Positions 37,054 to 45,738 of a DNA stretch of 63,266 nucleotides are shown here, one piece after another. Location of the stretch: contig JAGWPE010000025.1 in NCBI GenBank assembly GCA_028870635.1, positions 1 to 63,266 on the forward strand, read 5' to 3'. The translations under genes were made by a program, and so were the position numbers. The first letter of the stretch is position 1; each line of letters begins with the position of its first letter. Below the pieces are notes generated by a model that saw nothing but the letters and a program-made list of their open reading frames with translations, was not told the DNA's origin and did no database searches. The stretch comes from Gammaproteobacteria bacterium (GTDB lineage Bacteria; Pseudomonadota; Gammaproteobacteria; Steroidobacterales; Steroidobacteraceae).

Positions 37054-40000
37054 TCAGCTCAGCACCACCAGCAGATCCTTCGCATCCACCTGCTGTCCCG
37101 GGTTGACCAGCACCTCCGCCACCTCGCCGTCCGCCTCCGCGCGCACCGCGGTCTCCATCTTCATCGCCTCGAGAGTGGCGAGCAGATCACCGCGCGCCAC
37201 CTTCCGCCCGACGGCGACCGCTACGGTCGCGATGGTCCCGGGCATCGGAGCGCCGATGTGCTTGGGATTGCCGGGCTCCGCCTTGCGCTGCGGAGGGCGC
37301 TTGGCGACCTGGCTGCGGTCGGGCACGCGCACCGAGCGCGGCTGTCCGTTCAGCTCGAAGAAGACGGTCCGGGTACCGTCCTCGTGCGTGTCGCTGGATG
37401 TCACGTAGCGCACGATGAGCGTCTTTCCCCGCTCCAGCTCGACGCTCACTTCCTGACCCGGCTCCATCCCGTAGAAGAACACCGCGCTCGGCAGAATGCC
37501 GACGTCGCCGTACTGCGCGCGCTCGGCGGCATAGTCGAGCCACACGCGCGGGTACATGAGGTATGAGGCCAGGTCGTCGTCGGTGACCGGGCGCGTGACC
37601 TTCTGTTGGATCTTGGCGCGCTCGGCCGCCAGATCGACGGGCGGCATCTGCGCGCCCGGGCGCCGGGTGAGAGGCGCTGCGCCTTTCAGCACCTTGCGCT
37701 GCAGCGCCTCGGGGAAGCCCCCGTAAGGCTGGCCCAAGTCGCCGCGGAAGAGCTGCACGACGGACTCGGGAAACGCCACATCGACCCGCGGATCGAGCAC
37801 CTGCTTCGGCGTCAGGCCGCTGGTGACCATGAGGAGCGCCAGGTCGCCAACGACTTTCGACGTCGGAGTCACCTTTACGATGTCGCCGAACATGGCGTTG
37901 ACATCGGCGTAGGCCTGCGCAACGTCCGGCCAATGCGCATTGTCAACGCCTAACGAGCGGGCCTGCTCCCGCAGATTGGTGTACTGCCCGCCGGGCATGC
38001 CGTGCACGTAGACCTCCGACGCGCCGGAGCGGATGTCGCTCTCGAAGGCGGCGTAGAGCCTGCGCACCTGCTCCCAGTAGGCTGACAGCAGGCGCAGCCT
38101 CGACGGATCTACGCCGGAGTCTCGCGGTCCGTGGCGCAGCGCTTCGACGATGGAGCCGAGGTTGGGCTGGGATGTCAGGCCGCTCATCGCATCGATCGCG
38201 CCGTCGACCGCATCCGCGCCGGCCTCGACCGCGGCGAGCACGCTGGCGGCCGCGATGCCGCTGGTGTCATGCGTGTGAAAATGCACCGGCAGCCCGATTT
38301 CCTCCTTCAGAACCTTCACCAGTGTGAAGGCGGCGCGCGGACGGCACAATCCGGCCATGTCCTTGATGCCGAGCACGTGCGTGCCGGCGGCCTTCAGCTC
38401 ACGCGCCAGCTTCAGGTAGTAATCGAGCGTGTACTTGCTCTCGCGCGGATCGCTCAGGTTTCCGGTGTAGCAGATCGCGGCCTCGCAGAGCTTGCCCGTT
38501 TCCAGCACTGCCTCGATCGGCATGTGCATGTTCTCGACCCAGTTGAGCGAGTCGAAGATGCGGAACACGTCGATGCCGCGCTCCGCGGCACGGGCGATGA
38601 AGAACCGCACGACGTTGTCGGGATAGTTGGCGTAACCGACTGCGTTCGCCGACCGCAGCAGCATCTGCAGCAGCAGATTCGGCACGCGCTCGCGCAGCAT
38701 CGTCAGCCGGTGCCAGGGGTCTTCCTTCAGGAACCTCATCGCCACATCGAACGTCGCCCCGCCCCAGCACTCGAGCGAGAACAGTTGCGGCAGCAGGCTG
38801 GCGTAGTAAGGCGCAATGGCCGTCATGTCGACGGTGCGCATGCGCGTAGCGAGCAGCGACTGATGCGCATCGCGCAGGGTCGTGTCGGTGAGCAGCACCC
38901 GCTCCTGCGCCAGCATCCACCGCGCGAAGCGCTCCGGCCCGAGCTCCGCGAGCTTCTGCCGGGTGCCGGGCGGGGGCGGATCGGCCAGGGCCGCGTGCGG
39001 CAGCCTGGGCGTCTCGAGCCGCGCCGGACGGGCGCGGCCGCGCGTCTCCGGATTGCCGTTGACGATGGTTTCGGCGATGTACGTCAGGATGCGCGTGGCC
39101 CGGTCGCGCTTCGGCGGCCAGCGGAAGAGCTCCGGTGTCTCGTCGATGAATCTCGTCGTGTACTCGCCCCGCGCGAACCGGGGGTGCGTGATCACCTGGT
39201 CGAGGAATCGCAGGTTGGTCACGACGCCGCGGATGCGGAATTCCCACAGTGCGCGATGCATCCGCGCGTCGGTCTCCTCCGGAGTGGGCGCCCAGGCCGT
39301 CACCTTCACCAGGAGCGAGTCGTAGGAGCGGGTGATGATGGCGCCGGTGTAGGCCGTGCCGGCGTCCAGGCGGATGCCGAAGCCCGCGGGGCTGCGGTAA
39401 GCGGTGATCTTGCCGTAATCGGGAATGAAGTTGTTTTCCGGGTCCTCCGTGGTCACACGGCATTGCAGAGCGTGCGCGCCGATGCGGATCTCCCCTTGCG
39501 GCGGCACTCCGCTTTCCGCTGTCCCGAGCCGCGCGCCCTCGGCGATGCGGATCTGCGCCTTCACGATGTCGATCCCGGTCGCGCACTCGGTGACGGTATG
39601 CTCGACCTGGATACGCGGGTTGACCTCGATGAAGTAGAACCTGCCGGAATCGGCGTCCTGCAGGAACTCCACGGTGCCGGCATTGAGGTAATTCGCCGCC
39701 CGGCCGATGGCGAGCGCGGCCTGGCAGAGCTGCCCCCGCTGAGCCTCGCTCAGAAACACCGCGGGCGCGCGCTCCACGACCTTCTGGTTGCGGCGCTGCA
39801 CCGTGCAATCGCGCTCGTAGAGATGCACCAGGCCGCCATGCGCGTCGCCCAGGAGTTGCACCTCGACGTGGCGCGCGCGGCGCACCAGCTTCTCGAGATA
39901 GACCTCGTCGTTGCCGAACGCCGCCTTCGCTTCCCGGCGCGCGACCGGCAGCAGCTCCGCGAGCTGAGCATCGCTCTCGACGATGCGCATGCCCCGCCCG

Positions 40001-40503
40001 CCGCCGCCCCAGCTTGCCTTGAGCATCACCGGATAACCGATCTCGTGGGCGAGCCGCCGGCACTCCTCGAGGGCCGCCGGCAGCGCCGGAGTGGCCGGCA
40101 TGACCGGCACCCCGGCGGCGGTCGCGAGGTTGCGCGCCGCCACCTTGTTGCCCAGGGTGCGCATGGTCTCGGGGCGCGGGCCCACGAAGACGACCCCGGC
40201 GCCCGCGCAGGCCTGCGCGAACTCCGGGTTCTCGGAGAGGAACCCGTACCCCGGATGAATGGCATCCACTTTGGCCTCCCGCGCGATGCGCAGGATGTCC
40301 TCGATATCGAGGTATGCCTCGATCGGCCCCTTGCCGCTGCCGACGAGATAGCTTTCATCCGCCTTGGTGCGATGCAGCGAGAAGCGGTCTTCCTGTGAGT
40401 AGATGGCCACGGTGCGCAGGCCGAGCTCGCTGGCCGCCCGCATCACACGGATGGCGATCTCGCCACGGTTGGCCACCAGAATGCTTCGGATCCGCTGCGA
40501 CAT
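37054..40503 (-). CDS. pyc: Pyruvate carboxylase
   Basis: Biotin carboxylase ILVANRGEIAIRVMRAASELG...; carboxyltransferase TLRDAHQSLLATRMRT...; biotinyl motif LEAMKMETAV. Confidence 0.96.
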   Translation of the reverse strand: MSQRIRSILVANRGEIAIRVMRAASELGLRTVAIYSQEDRFSLHRTKADESYLVGSGKGPIEAYLDIEDILRIAREAKVDAIHPGYGFLSENPEFAQACAGAGVVFVGPRPETMRTLGNKVAARNLATAAGVPVMPATPALPAALEECRRLAHEIGYPVMLKASWGGGGRGMRIVESDAQLAELLPVARREAKAAFGNDEVYLEKLVRRARHVEVQLLGDAHGGLVHLYERDCTVQRRNQKVVERAPAVFLSEAQRGQLCQAALAIGRAANYLNAGTVEFLQDADSGRFYFIEVNPRIQVEHTVTECATGIDIVKAQIRIAEGARLGTAESGVPPQGEIRIGAHALQCRVTTEDPENNFIPDYGKITAYRSPAGFGIRLDAGTAYTGAIITRSYDSLLVKVTAWAPTPEETDARMHRALWEFRIRGVVTNLRFLDQVITHPRFARGEYTTRFIDETPELFRWPPKRDRATRILTYIAETIVNGNPETRGRARPARLETPRLPHAALADPPPPGTRQKLAELGPERFARWMLAQERVLLTDTTLRDAHQSLLATRMRTVDMTAIAPYYASLLPQLFSLECWGGATFDVAMRFLKEDPWHRLTMLRERVPNLLLQMLLRSANAVGYANYPDNVVRFFIARAAERGIDVFRIFDSLNWVENMHMPIEAVLETGKLCEAAICYTGNLSDPRESKYTLDYYLKLARELKAAGTHVLGIKDMAGLCRPRAAFTLVKVLKEEIGLPVHFHTHDTSGIAAASVLAAVEAGADAVDGAIDAMSGLTSQPNLGSIVEALRHGPRDSGVDPSRLRLLSAYWEQVRRLYAAFESDIRSGASEVYVHGMPGGQYTNLREQARSLGVDNAHWPDVAQAYADVNAMFGDIVKVTPTSKVVGDLALLMVTSGLTPKQVLDPRVDVAFPESVVQLFRGDLGQPYGGFPEALQRKVLKGAAPLTRRPGAQMPPVDLAAERAKIQQKVTRPVTDDDLASYLMYPRVWLDYAAERAQYGDVGILPSAVFFYGMEPGQEVSVELERGKTLIVRYVTSSDTHEDGTRTVFFELNGQPRSVRVPDRSQVAKRPPQRKAEPGNPKHIGAPMPGTIATVAVAVGRKVARGDLLATLEAMKMETAVRAEADGEVAEVLVNPGQQVDAKDLLVVLS

Positions 40504-40585
40504 GCGCGCCCTATACCCTTAATATCCAAGTTGCCCAGCGCTCTGCCACGCGACCCCGAAGGATGCGGCAGGTCAGGCACAGGGA

Positions 40586-40681
40586 GTGTGCCCCGCCGCC
40601 GCAGGTGGCGGAGCCTCGGGCAAAAACCACGCTTTTTGCCCGAGGCCGCGCTGGACCGGGCAGGATGCCCGGATCCAGCGC
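40586..40681 (+). repeat. Intergenic double-hairpin repeat (copy C)
   Basis: GTGCCCCGCCGCCGCAGG core; GCCTCGGGCAAAAA-CCACGC-TTTTTGCCCGAGGC (14-bp stem); GCGCTGGACCGGGCA-GGA-TGCCCGGATCCAGCGC hairpin; shared with 43537-43670. Confidence 0.8.
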
Positions 40682-40702
40682 TTCATACTACCGGACTCTC
40701 CC

Positions 40703-41608
40703 ATGCTTTCTATTGCCATTCACGGCGGCGCCGGCGCGGTGCCGAGCACTCTCACGGCCGAGCGCGAGCGGCAGTACCGCGATGGGCTCGCGGCGGCTCT
40801 CGACCTGGGATACGCCACGCTCGCGAAGGGCGGCTCGAGCCTCGATGCGGTCACGGCCGCCGTACGCACGCTCGAGGACAACCCATTGTTCAATGCCGGG
40901 CGGGGAGCGGCGCTCACCCGCGACGGGGCCGCGGAGCTCGATGCGGCCATCATGGAGGGCCGCCAACAGCGGGCGGGCGCCGTGGCGGCGGTGCGGCACG
41001 TGAGAAATCCCATCGAGCTCGCGCGCCGCGTGATGGAGAAGTCCCGGCACGTGCTGCTGGTAGGGGCGGGGGCGGAAGAATTCGCCCTCGAGGAAGGGCT
41101 GGCGCTCGTGCCGAACGTCTATTTCCGCACCGAGGAGCGCCGCAATCAGCTCGAAGCCGAGCGCAGCGGCCGATCGGTCTCGGATCTCTTCCCCTCCTCG
41201 CAAGGTACCGTCGGCGCCGTGGCGCTCGATGCGGCCGGCGATCTCGCAGCCGCCACCTCCACCGGCGGGATGACGAACAAGCGCCAGGGTCGCGTGGGCG
41301 ACTCACCCATCATCGGGGCCGGTACTTACGCGAAGAATGGAGTTTGTGCCGTCTCGGCCACCGGACATGGTGAATATTTCATCCGCTCGGTGGCCGCGCA
41401 CCACATCTGCGCGGCCGTGGAGTATCGCGGCCTGGCCCTGCGCGAGGCGGTACATGAATTGCTGCATGGGAGGCTCCGTGAGCTGGGCGGCAGCGGTGGC
41501 ATCATCGCAATCGACCGCAGCGGACGGATCGTCACGGAATTCAGCACCGAAGGCATGTTTCGCGGCGCCCGCGACTCGAGCGGGCTGCGGCAGATAGACA
41601 TTCATTGA
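40703..41608 (+). CDS. iaaA: Isoaspartyl peptidase / L-asparaginase (Ntn-hydrolase)
   Basis: IAIHGGAGAVPSTL...FNAGRGAALTRDGAAELDAAIMEG...GTVGAVALDAAGDLAAATSTGGMTNKRQGRVGDSPIIGAGTYA. Confidence 0.93.
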   Translation: MLSIAIHGGAGAVPSTLTAERERQYRDGLAAALDLGYATLAKGGSSLDAVTAAVRTLEDNPLFNAGRGAALTRDGAAELDAAIMEGRQQRAGAVAAVRHVRNPIELARRVMEKSRHVLLVGAGAEEFALEEGLALVPNVYFRTEERRNQLEAERSGRSVSDLFPSSQGTVGAVALDAAGDLAAATSTGGMTNKRQGRVGDSPIIGAGTYAKNGVCAVSATGHGEYFIRSVAAHHICAAVEYRGLALREAVHELLHGRLRELGGSGGIIAIDRSGRIVTEFSTEGMFRGARDSSGLRQIDIH

Positions 41609-41624
41609 GTGGAGGCGACAGCGT

Positions 41625-42032
41625 ATGGCACTCGCGCGGCAAGAGACTGCTGGAGAATCGGCGCCGAAGCGCCGCCTGCTGGTCGTCGATGACAATAGGG
41701 ATGCCGCCGAGAGCATGTCGATGCTGCTGCAGATGTGGGGCCACGAGGTTGCCTTCGCCTATGACGGGCCGAGCGCCATCGAGACCGCGCAGCAGTGGGG
41801 CCCCGAGGCGGTGTTCCTCGACATCGGGCTGCCGGGCATGGACGGCTACGAAGTGGCGGAGCGGCTTCGCGAGCTGCCGCAGGCGAAGGGTGCCGTGCTG
41901 ATCGCCATCACCGGGTACGGCCAGGAAGACGACCGTCTGCGCTCCCGGCGGGCGGGCATCGACCACCACCTGGTCAAGCCGGTCGCGCCCGATGCGCTGC
42001 GCAGCCTGATCGATTCATTGCAGCTGCATTAG
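41625..42032 (+). CDS. Single-domain response regulator (receiver)
   Basis: RRLLVVDDNRDAAESMSMLLQMWGHEV...AVFLDIGLPGMDGYEVAERLR...HHLVKPVAPDAL. Confidence 0.9.
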   Translation: MALARQETAGESAPKRRLLVVDDNRDAAESMSMLLQMWGHEVAFAYDGPSAIETAQQWGPEAVFLDIGLPGMDGYEVAERLRELPQAKGAVLIAITGYGQEDDRLRSRRAGIDHHLVKPVAPDALRSLIDSLQLH

Positions 42033-42782
42033 CCCCCCATCCGCCGCGGCGGCACATATCCTGTGCCCGTTGCGCTGGTGAGCGGCATCCCAGGCCTCTG
42101 CCGCCAGCATCTGCAACCCCTGCATGCGCGAGCGCTCCAGCATCGCCGCATCATCTTCCGCCGCTGCCGTCAGCATCTGCCGCCACAGGCGTATCCGCTT
42201 GAGCCACCGCGGCCGCAGCCAGCCGGAGCCGTGCTCCGCCAGCTCGTGCACCTGCGAGACCTTGCAGGCGCCGAGCAGGCTGGCGCAATGCGGATGGATG
42301 CCGAGGATCAGGCGCGCCCCGGCCGCATGGTTGACGGCCAGCGACCAGGCATAGACGAAGACGGTCCGTGCCACCGCGGCGGTCTGCGGCACCGTGAAGA
42401 ACGAGGCGCTCGGGCCGGGCGGCGGCTCGCCCACGCGGGCGCCGCTCAGCCACTGCCATCGTTGCGGCTCCGCGAAGCAGGCATCGACCAGCAGATAGGG
42501 GCAGGCCGCCGCCTGCCAGCGGGAGCGCTCATCGAGGGCCCGCCACAGCTCCCCCAGCTGGCGCAGCGCCGGCTGGCCCTGGGGCGAGAGGGTGAGAACC
42601 TGCTCCGCTAGCAAGTCGAGACAGCGGTGATTGACGTCCGCCAGGGCCTCGCGCATCTCCCGCCGCAGCCAGCACGCCCGGTTGAGAGCGCGGACATCCA
42701 ACGTCACAAACGCCTGGTTACGCGGCAACATGACGGTAACTCCCATCCACGACATCCTCCCCCGCATGGTACGCGCCGGCAA
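42015..42782 (-). CDS. Uncharacterised protein; true start uncertain (42782, 42746 or 42731)
   Basis: Long ORF with LPRNQAFVTLDVRALNRACWLRREMREALADVNHRCLDLLAEQVL; divergent from an FlhC-like gene. Confidence 0.6.
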   Translation of the reverse strand: MPARTMRGRMSWMGVTVMLPRNQAFVTLDVRALNRACWLRREMREALADVNHRCLDLLAEQVLTLSPQGQPALRQLGELWRALDERSRWQAAACPYLLVDACFAEPQRWQWLSGARVGEPPPGPSASFFTVPQTAAVARTVFVYAWSLAVNHAAGARLILGIHPHCASLLGACKVSQVHELAEHGSGWLRPRWLKRIRLWRQMLTAAAEDDAAMLERSRMQGLQMLAAEAWDAAHQRNGHRICAAAADGGLMQLQ

Positions 42783-42801
42783 GCCGGAGGCAACAGATGA
42801 T

Positions 42802-42821
42802 ATTGGGTATTTTTACCCAAT
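42802..42821. promoter_or_regulatory. Palindromic operator-like site 1
   Basis: ATTGGGTA-TTTT-TACCCAAT. Confidence 0.65.
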
Positions 42822-42838
42822 AAAGACGGGTTGCATTT

Positions 42839-42856
42839 TTGGGAAATATTTCCCAA
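42839..42856. promoter_or_regulatory. Palindromic operator-like site 2
   Basis: TTGGGAAAT|ATTTCCCAA perfect 18-bp palindrome, centre 36 bp from site 1. Confidence 0.7.
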
Positions 42857-42908
42857 CAATGGCCGCGCATCTCGTCCCGGCAAATCACAGACATAAGGGG
42901 AACCGGCC

Positions 42909-43460
42909 ATGCGCATTTCGGAAGACCGCTACGACCGTGATCGGCAGCGCCTCGAGCTGGCACTGCGCTTCCTGACACACGAGGCCCGCACCCAGACGAT
43001 CCGCATCTGGACGGGACTCAGCGACGACCGCATCCGCAAGCTCTATCGCTCCCATCTCGGCCGCGCCGCCTGTTATGTTCCGCGCCATCGCGGCAAGTCG
43101 CCGCACCAGGCCGCCTGCTTCACGCGCTCACTGAGAATCCAACAGGAAACCGCCGTGCTGGCGAGCTTTTTCGCTCTCGCGGGGCTGGTACCGGCGGAAC
43201 CCTCCGCCGCGGCCGGGGCCGCCCTCCCGGACATCGCCCGCGGCAATGCTCTCTGTAACGCGTTCGAGACCTACACCATCATGATCCCTGCGGCCTCGAT
43301 CTCCTTCGAGTACGCGGTCTTCCTGGCGGAGTGCCTCGCGCGGGGCGATCAGCTTCGGCTCGGCAGGTGCTGCGACTGCGGCGGGATGATCGTGGTCGAG
43401 CGCTTCCCCATCCGGGAGAAGCGTTGCCATCACTGTGTGACCGCGGCGCGGCTGGGCTGA
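42909..43460 (+). CDS. FlhC-like transcriptional regulator (zinc-binding)
   Basis: RLELALRFLTHEARTQTIRIWTGLSDDRIRKLYRSHLG resembles the FlhC N-terminus; C-terminal LGRCCDCGGMIVVERFPIREKRCHHC resembles the FlhC Cys cluster. Confidence 0.6.
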   Translation: MRISEDRYDRDRQRLELALRFLTHEARTQTIRIWTGLSDDRIRKLYRSHLGRAACYVPRHRGKSPHQAACFTRSLRIQQETAVLASFFALAGLVPAEPSAAAGAALPDIARGNALCNAFETYTIMIPAASISFEYAVFLAECLARGDQLRLGRCCDCGGMIVVERFPIREKRCHHCVTAARLG

Positions 43461-43536
43461 CCGCCCCCCCGCAGGCCTCCCGCAGACACCATAGGCATAG
43501 CAGGTGCCCCGCCGCCGCTTCTTCCAGGCACATGGA

Positions 43537-43670
43537 CGTGCCCCGCCGCCGCAGGGCGAGGCGGTGTTTTCAGCGAAGCACTGCTTCGCTCCGTCGAGCG
43601 GCGCCGAGCAAAAAACCACGCTTTTTTGCTCGAGGCGCGCTGGGCCGGGCAGGATGCCTGGATCCAGCGC
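43537..43670 (+). repeat. Intergenic double-hairpin repeat (copy D)
   Basis: CGTGCCCCGCCGCCGCAGG core; CGAGCAAAAAA-CCACGC-TTTTTTGCTCG; GCGCTGGGCCGGGCA-GGA-TGCCTGGATCCAGCGC; homologous to 40586-40681. Confidence 0.8.
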
Positions 43671-43689
43671 CATCAAATACAATCGGTCC

Positions 43690-44589
43690 ATGGAATCGGA
43701 GCAGCCGAACTTCTTCTCAGGTCCCTACGTCGACCGCCGCGCCGAGGAGCGTGAGCACCCGGATTGGGCGCGGCAGGCCCGCGAGGACCCGAGCACCCTT
43801 TATCTTCTGGGCAGCGGCACCCGGCATCTGGTCTACACCCAGCCGCAGCCGCGCATCGCATTTCTCGAGGGCACGCTGGCGACGGCCTTCGCCGCCGCGG
43901 ATGAAAACCGGCTCGTGCTCCTCGGCTGGTTCCGGGAGCGGCGCTGCATTCTGGTGGAAATTGCGGATGAGACGCCGCTGCGGGTGCCGCGGGACACCTC
44001 TTTCGAGGAGCTGCGCCCGCTGTCACCCCTCCTCGCGGGCGAGGAAGCCGGGCTGCTCGCCTATGCGCGCGCGCTTTCGATCTGGCGCTCGCGCCAGCGG
44101 TACTGCGGTGCATGCGGCGCCCCGACCATCCCCCGCCGGGCGGGACACTGCATGCGTTGCTCCAATGAAGGCTGCGCACAGGAGTTCTTCCCCCGGCTCG
44201 ACCCGGCCATCATCGTGCTGGTCACCGATGGAGAGAGCGCGCTTCTCGGCCGTCAGGCGACATGGCCGGCGGGACGCTACTCGTCCATCGCCGGTTTCGT
44301 GGAGCCGGGCGAGAGCCTGGAGGATGCGGTCGCACGCGAGGTCATGGAGGAGGCCGGCGTGCCGGTCGTGGCCGCGCGCTACGATTCCTCCCAGCCCTGG
44401 CCGTTTCCGGCCTCGATCATGATCGGCTTTCGCGCCCGCGCGCGGCCCGGCAGTCCCGCCCGCGGGAGCGGCGAGCTCGAGGATGCCCGCTGGTTCTCTC
44501 GGCAAGAGATCCGGGCCGGAGCCGCGCTGCTGCCGCCGGCGCATTCGATCTCGCGCCGCCTGATCGGCGCGTGGATGGACGGTCAATAA
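43690..44589 (+). CDS. nudC: NAD+ diphosphatase / NADH pyrophosphatase (Nudix)
   Basis: Zinc ribbon YCGACGAPTIPRRAGHCMRCSNEGC; Nudix box GFVEPGESLEDAVAREVMEEAGV. Confidence 0.94.
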   Translation: MESEQPNFFSGPYVDRRAEEREHPDWARQAREDPSTLYLLGSGTRHLVYTQPQPRIAFLEGTLATAFAAADENRLVLLGWFRERRCILVEIADETPLRVPRDTSFEELRPLSPLLAGEEAGLLAYARALSIWRSRQRYCGACGAPTIPRRAGHCMRCSNEGCAQEFFPRLDPAIIVLVTDGESALLGRQATWPAGRYSSIAGFVEPGESLEDAVAREVMEEAGVPVVAARYDSSQPWPFPASIMIGFRARARPGSPARGSGELEDARWFSRQEIRAGAALLPPAHSISRRLIGAWMDGQ

Positions 44590-44594
44590 GCCTC

Positions 44595-45455
44595 ATGTGC
44601 CTGCTCGTGCTCGCATGGGACGCACACCCGAAGTACCGGCTGGTGGTCGCGGCCAATCGCGACGAGTACCACGACCGGCCCGCCGCGCCGCTCGCCCCCT
44701 GGCCCGTTCCGTCTGACATCCTCGCCGGCACGGACCTGCGGGCCGGCGGTACCTGGCTGGGAATCGACCGTCAGCGCCGCCTCGGCATCGTCACGAATTT
44801 CAGAGATCCAGAGGCCGTGCCAGTGACCGTCCCTGGTGGCCGGCCCCCTGGCCCGCGCATCCTGCGCGGGCGCTCGCCTCCTGAGTCGGCTCGCTCCCGC
44901 GGACACCTGATTCCGCGGTATCTCGGCGGCGCAACCGGGCCCGGCGGCTATCTGGCCGCGCTCGAGCCCGATGCCGGAATATATGGCGGGTTCAATCTGC
45001 TGTTGGCCGACGCCGAGTCCCTCTGGTATGGCTCGAACCGCTCCGCGCCGTTCGCGCGCGCGCTCTCGCGGGGCGTGCACGGACTCTCGAACGAGCTGCT
45101 CGATACACCCTGGCCCAAATTGCGCCGGGTACGGCGCGGCTTCGAGGATTGGCTCAGCGGGGGCGGCGATGCGCAGGACGGTGAGCTCTTCAAGCTGCTG
45201 GCGGACCGCACGCCTGCCACTGATGCCGAGGTCCTGCCGAGCACCGGCCTGTCGCCGGAATGGGAGCGAATCCTGTCCTCCCCATTCGTCCGGCATGAGA
45301 GGTACGGCACGCGCTGCTCGACCATAGTGGCCATCGAGCCCACGGGCGCCTGCTTCATCGCCGAGCGCCGCTTCGACCCCAGCGGCGCCTGCCTCGCCGA
45401 GAGCGAATACCGCCTGGCGCCCTTGGAGTGGCCCAGCCCGAAAGCAATTGAATGA
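44595..45455 (+). CDS. NRDE family protein (Ser/Thr-rich T10-like)
   Basis: MCLLVLAWDAHPKYRLVVAANRDEYHDRPAAPLAPW. Confidence 0.9.
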   Translation: MCLLVLAWDAHPKYRLVVAANRDEYHDRPAAPLAPWPVPSDILAGTDLRAGGTWLGIDRQRRLGIVTNFRDPEAVPVTVPGGRPPGPRILRGRSPPESARSRGHLIPRYLGGATGPGGYLAALEPDAGIYGGFNLLLADAESLWYGSNRSAPFARALSRGVHGLSNELLDTPWPKLRRVRRGFEDWLSGGGDAQDGELFKLLADRTPATDAEVLPSTGLSPEWERILSSPFVRHERYGTRCSTIVAIEPTGACFIAERRFDPSGACLAESEYRLAPLEWPSPKAIE

Positions 45456-45655
45456 GCGGCCCAGGGCCGCTCCCTCCTGAGATCCGCCATTGCAAGAGGA
45501 GGGGCCCCGGGAAACGGCCGTGAGATGAATCCCTGTCACAGGGCTGGCCGCGCACCAAATCGCCAGGAGCGATTTTGGACGGCGCGCAGCGCCGGGCCCA
45601 AAGGGCCGAGGCCCACGATGGGCCGAGCAGTGCGGCAGGATGCCGACTTTGCGCC
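45440..45655 (-). repeat. Composite intergenic repeat element B
   Basis: Contains blocks homologous to element E (45440-45475, about 45535-45575) and an exact inverted 24-mer shared with element A (45632-45655). Confidence 0.75.
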
Positions 45656-45738
45656 AATGGAATAGCTCAAGGAACCAGAGCCCCGGGGAACGGTCACGTC
45701 TACAATCCGCGTTTCATCCGGGTTCGTCGCACGCATCG

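Noticed and set aside
38131-40398. 755-aa + strand ORF opposite pyc (and 554-aa 38399..40063)
   Set aside because: Antisense or out-of-frame shadows of pyruvate carboxylase; no motifs.
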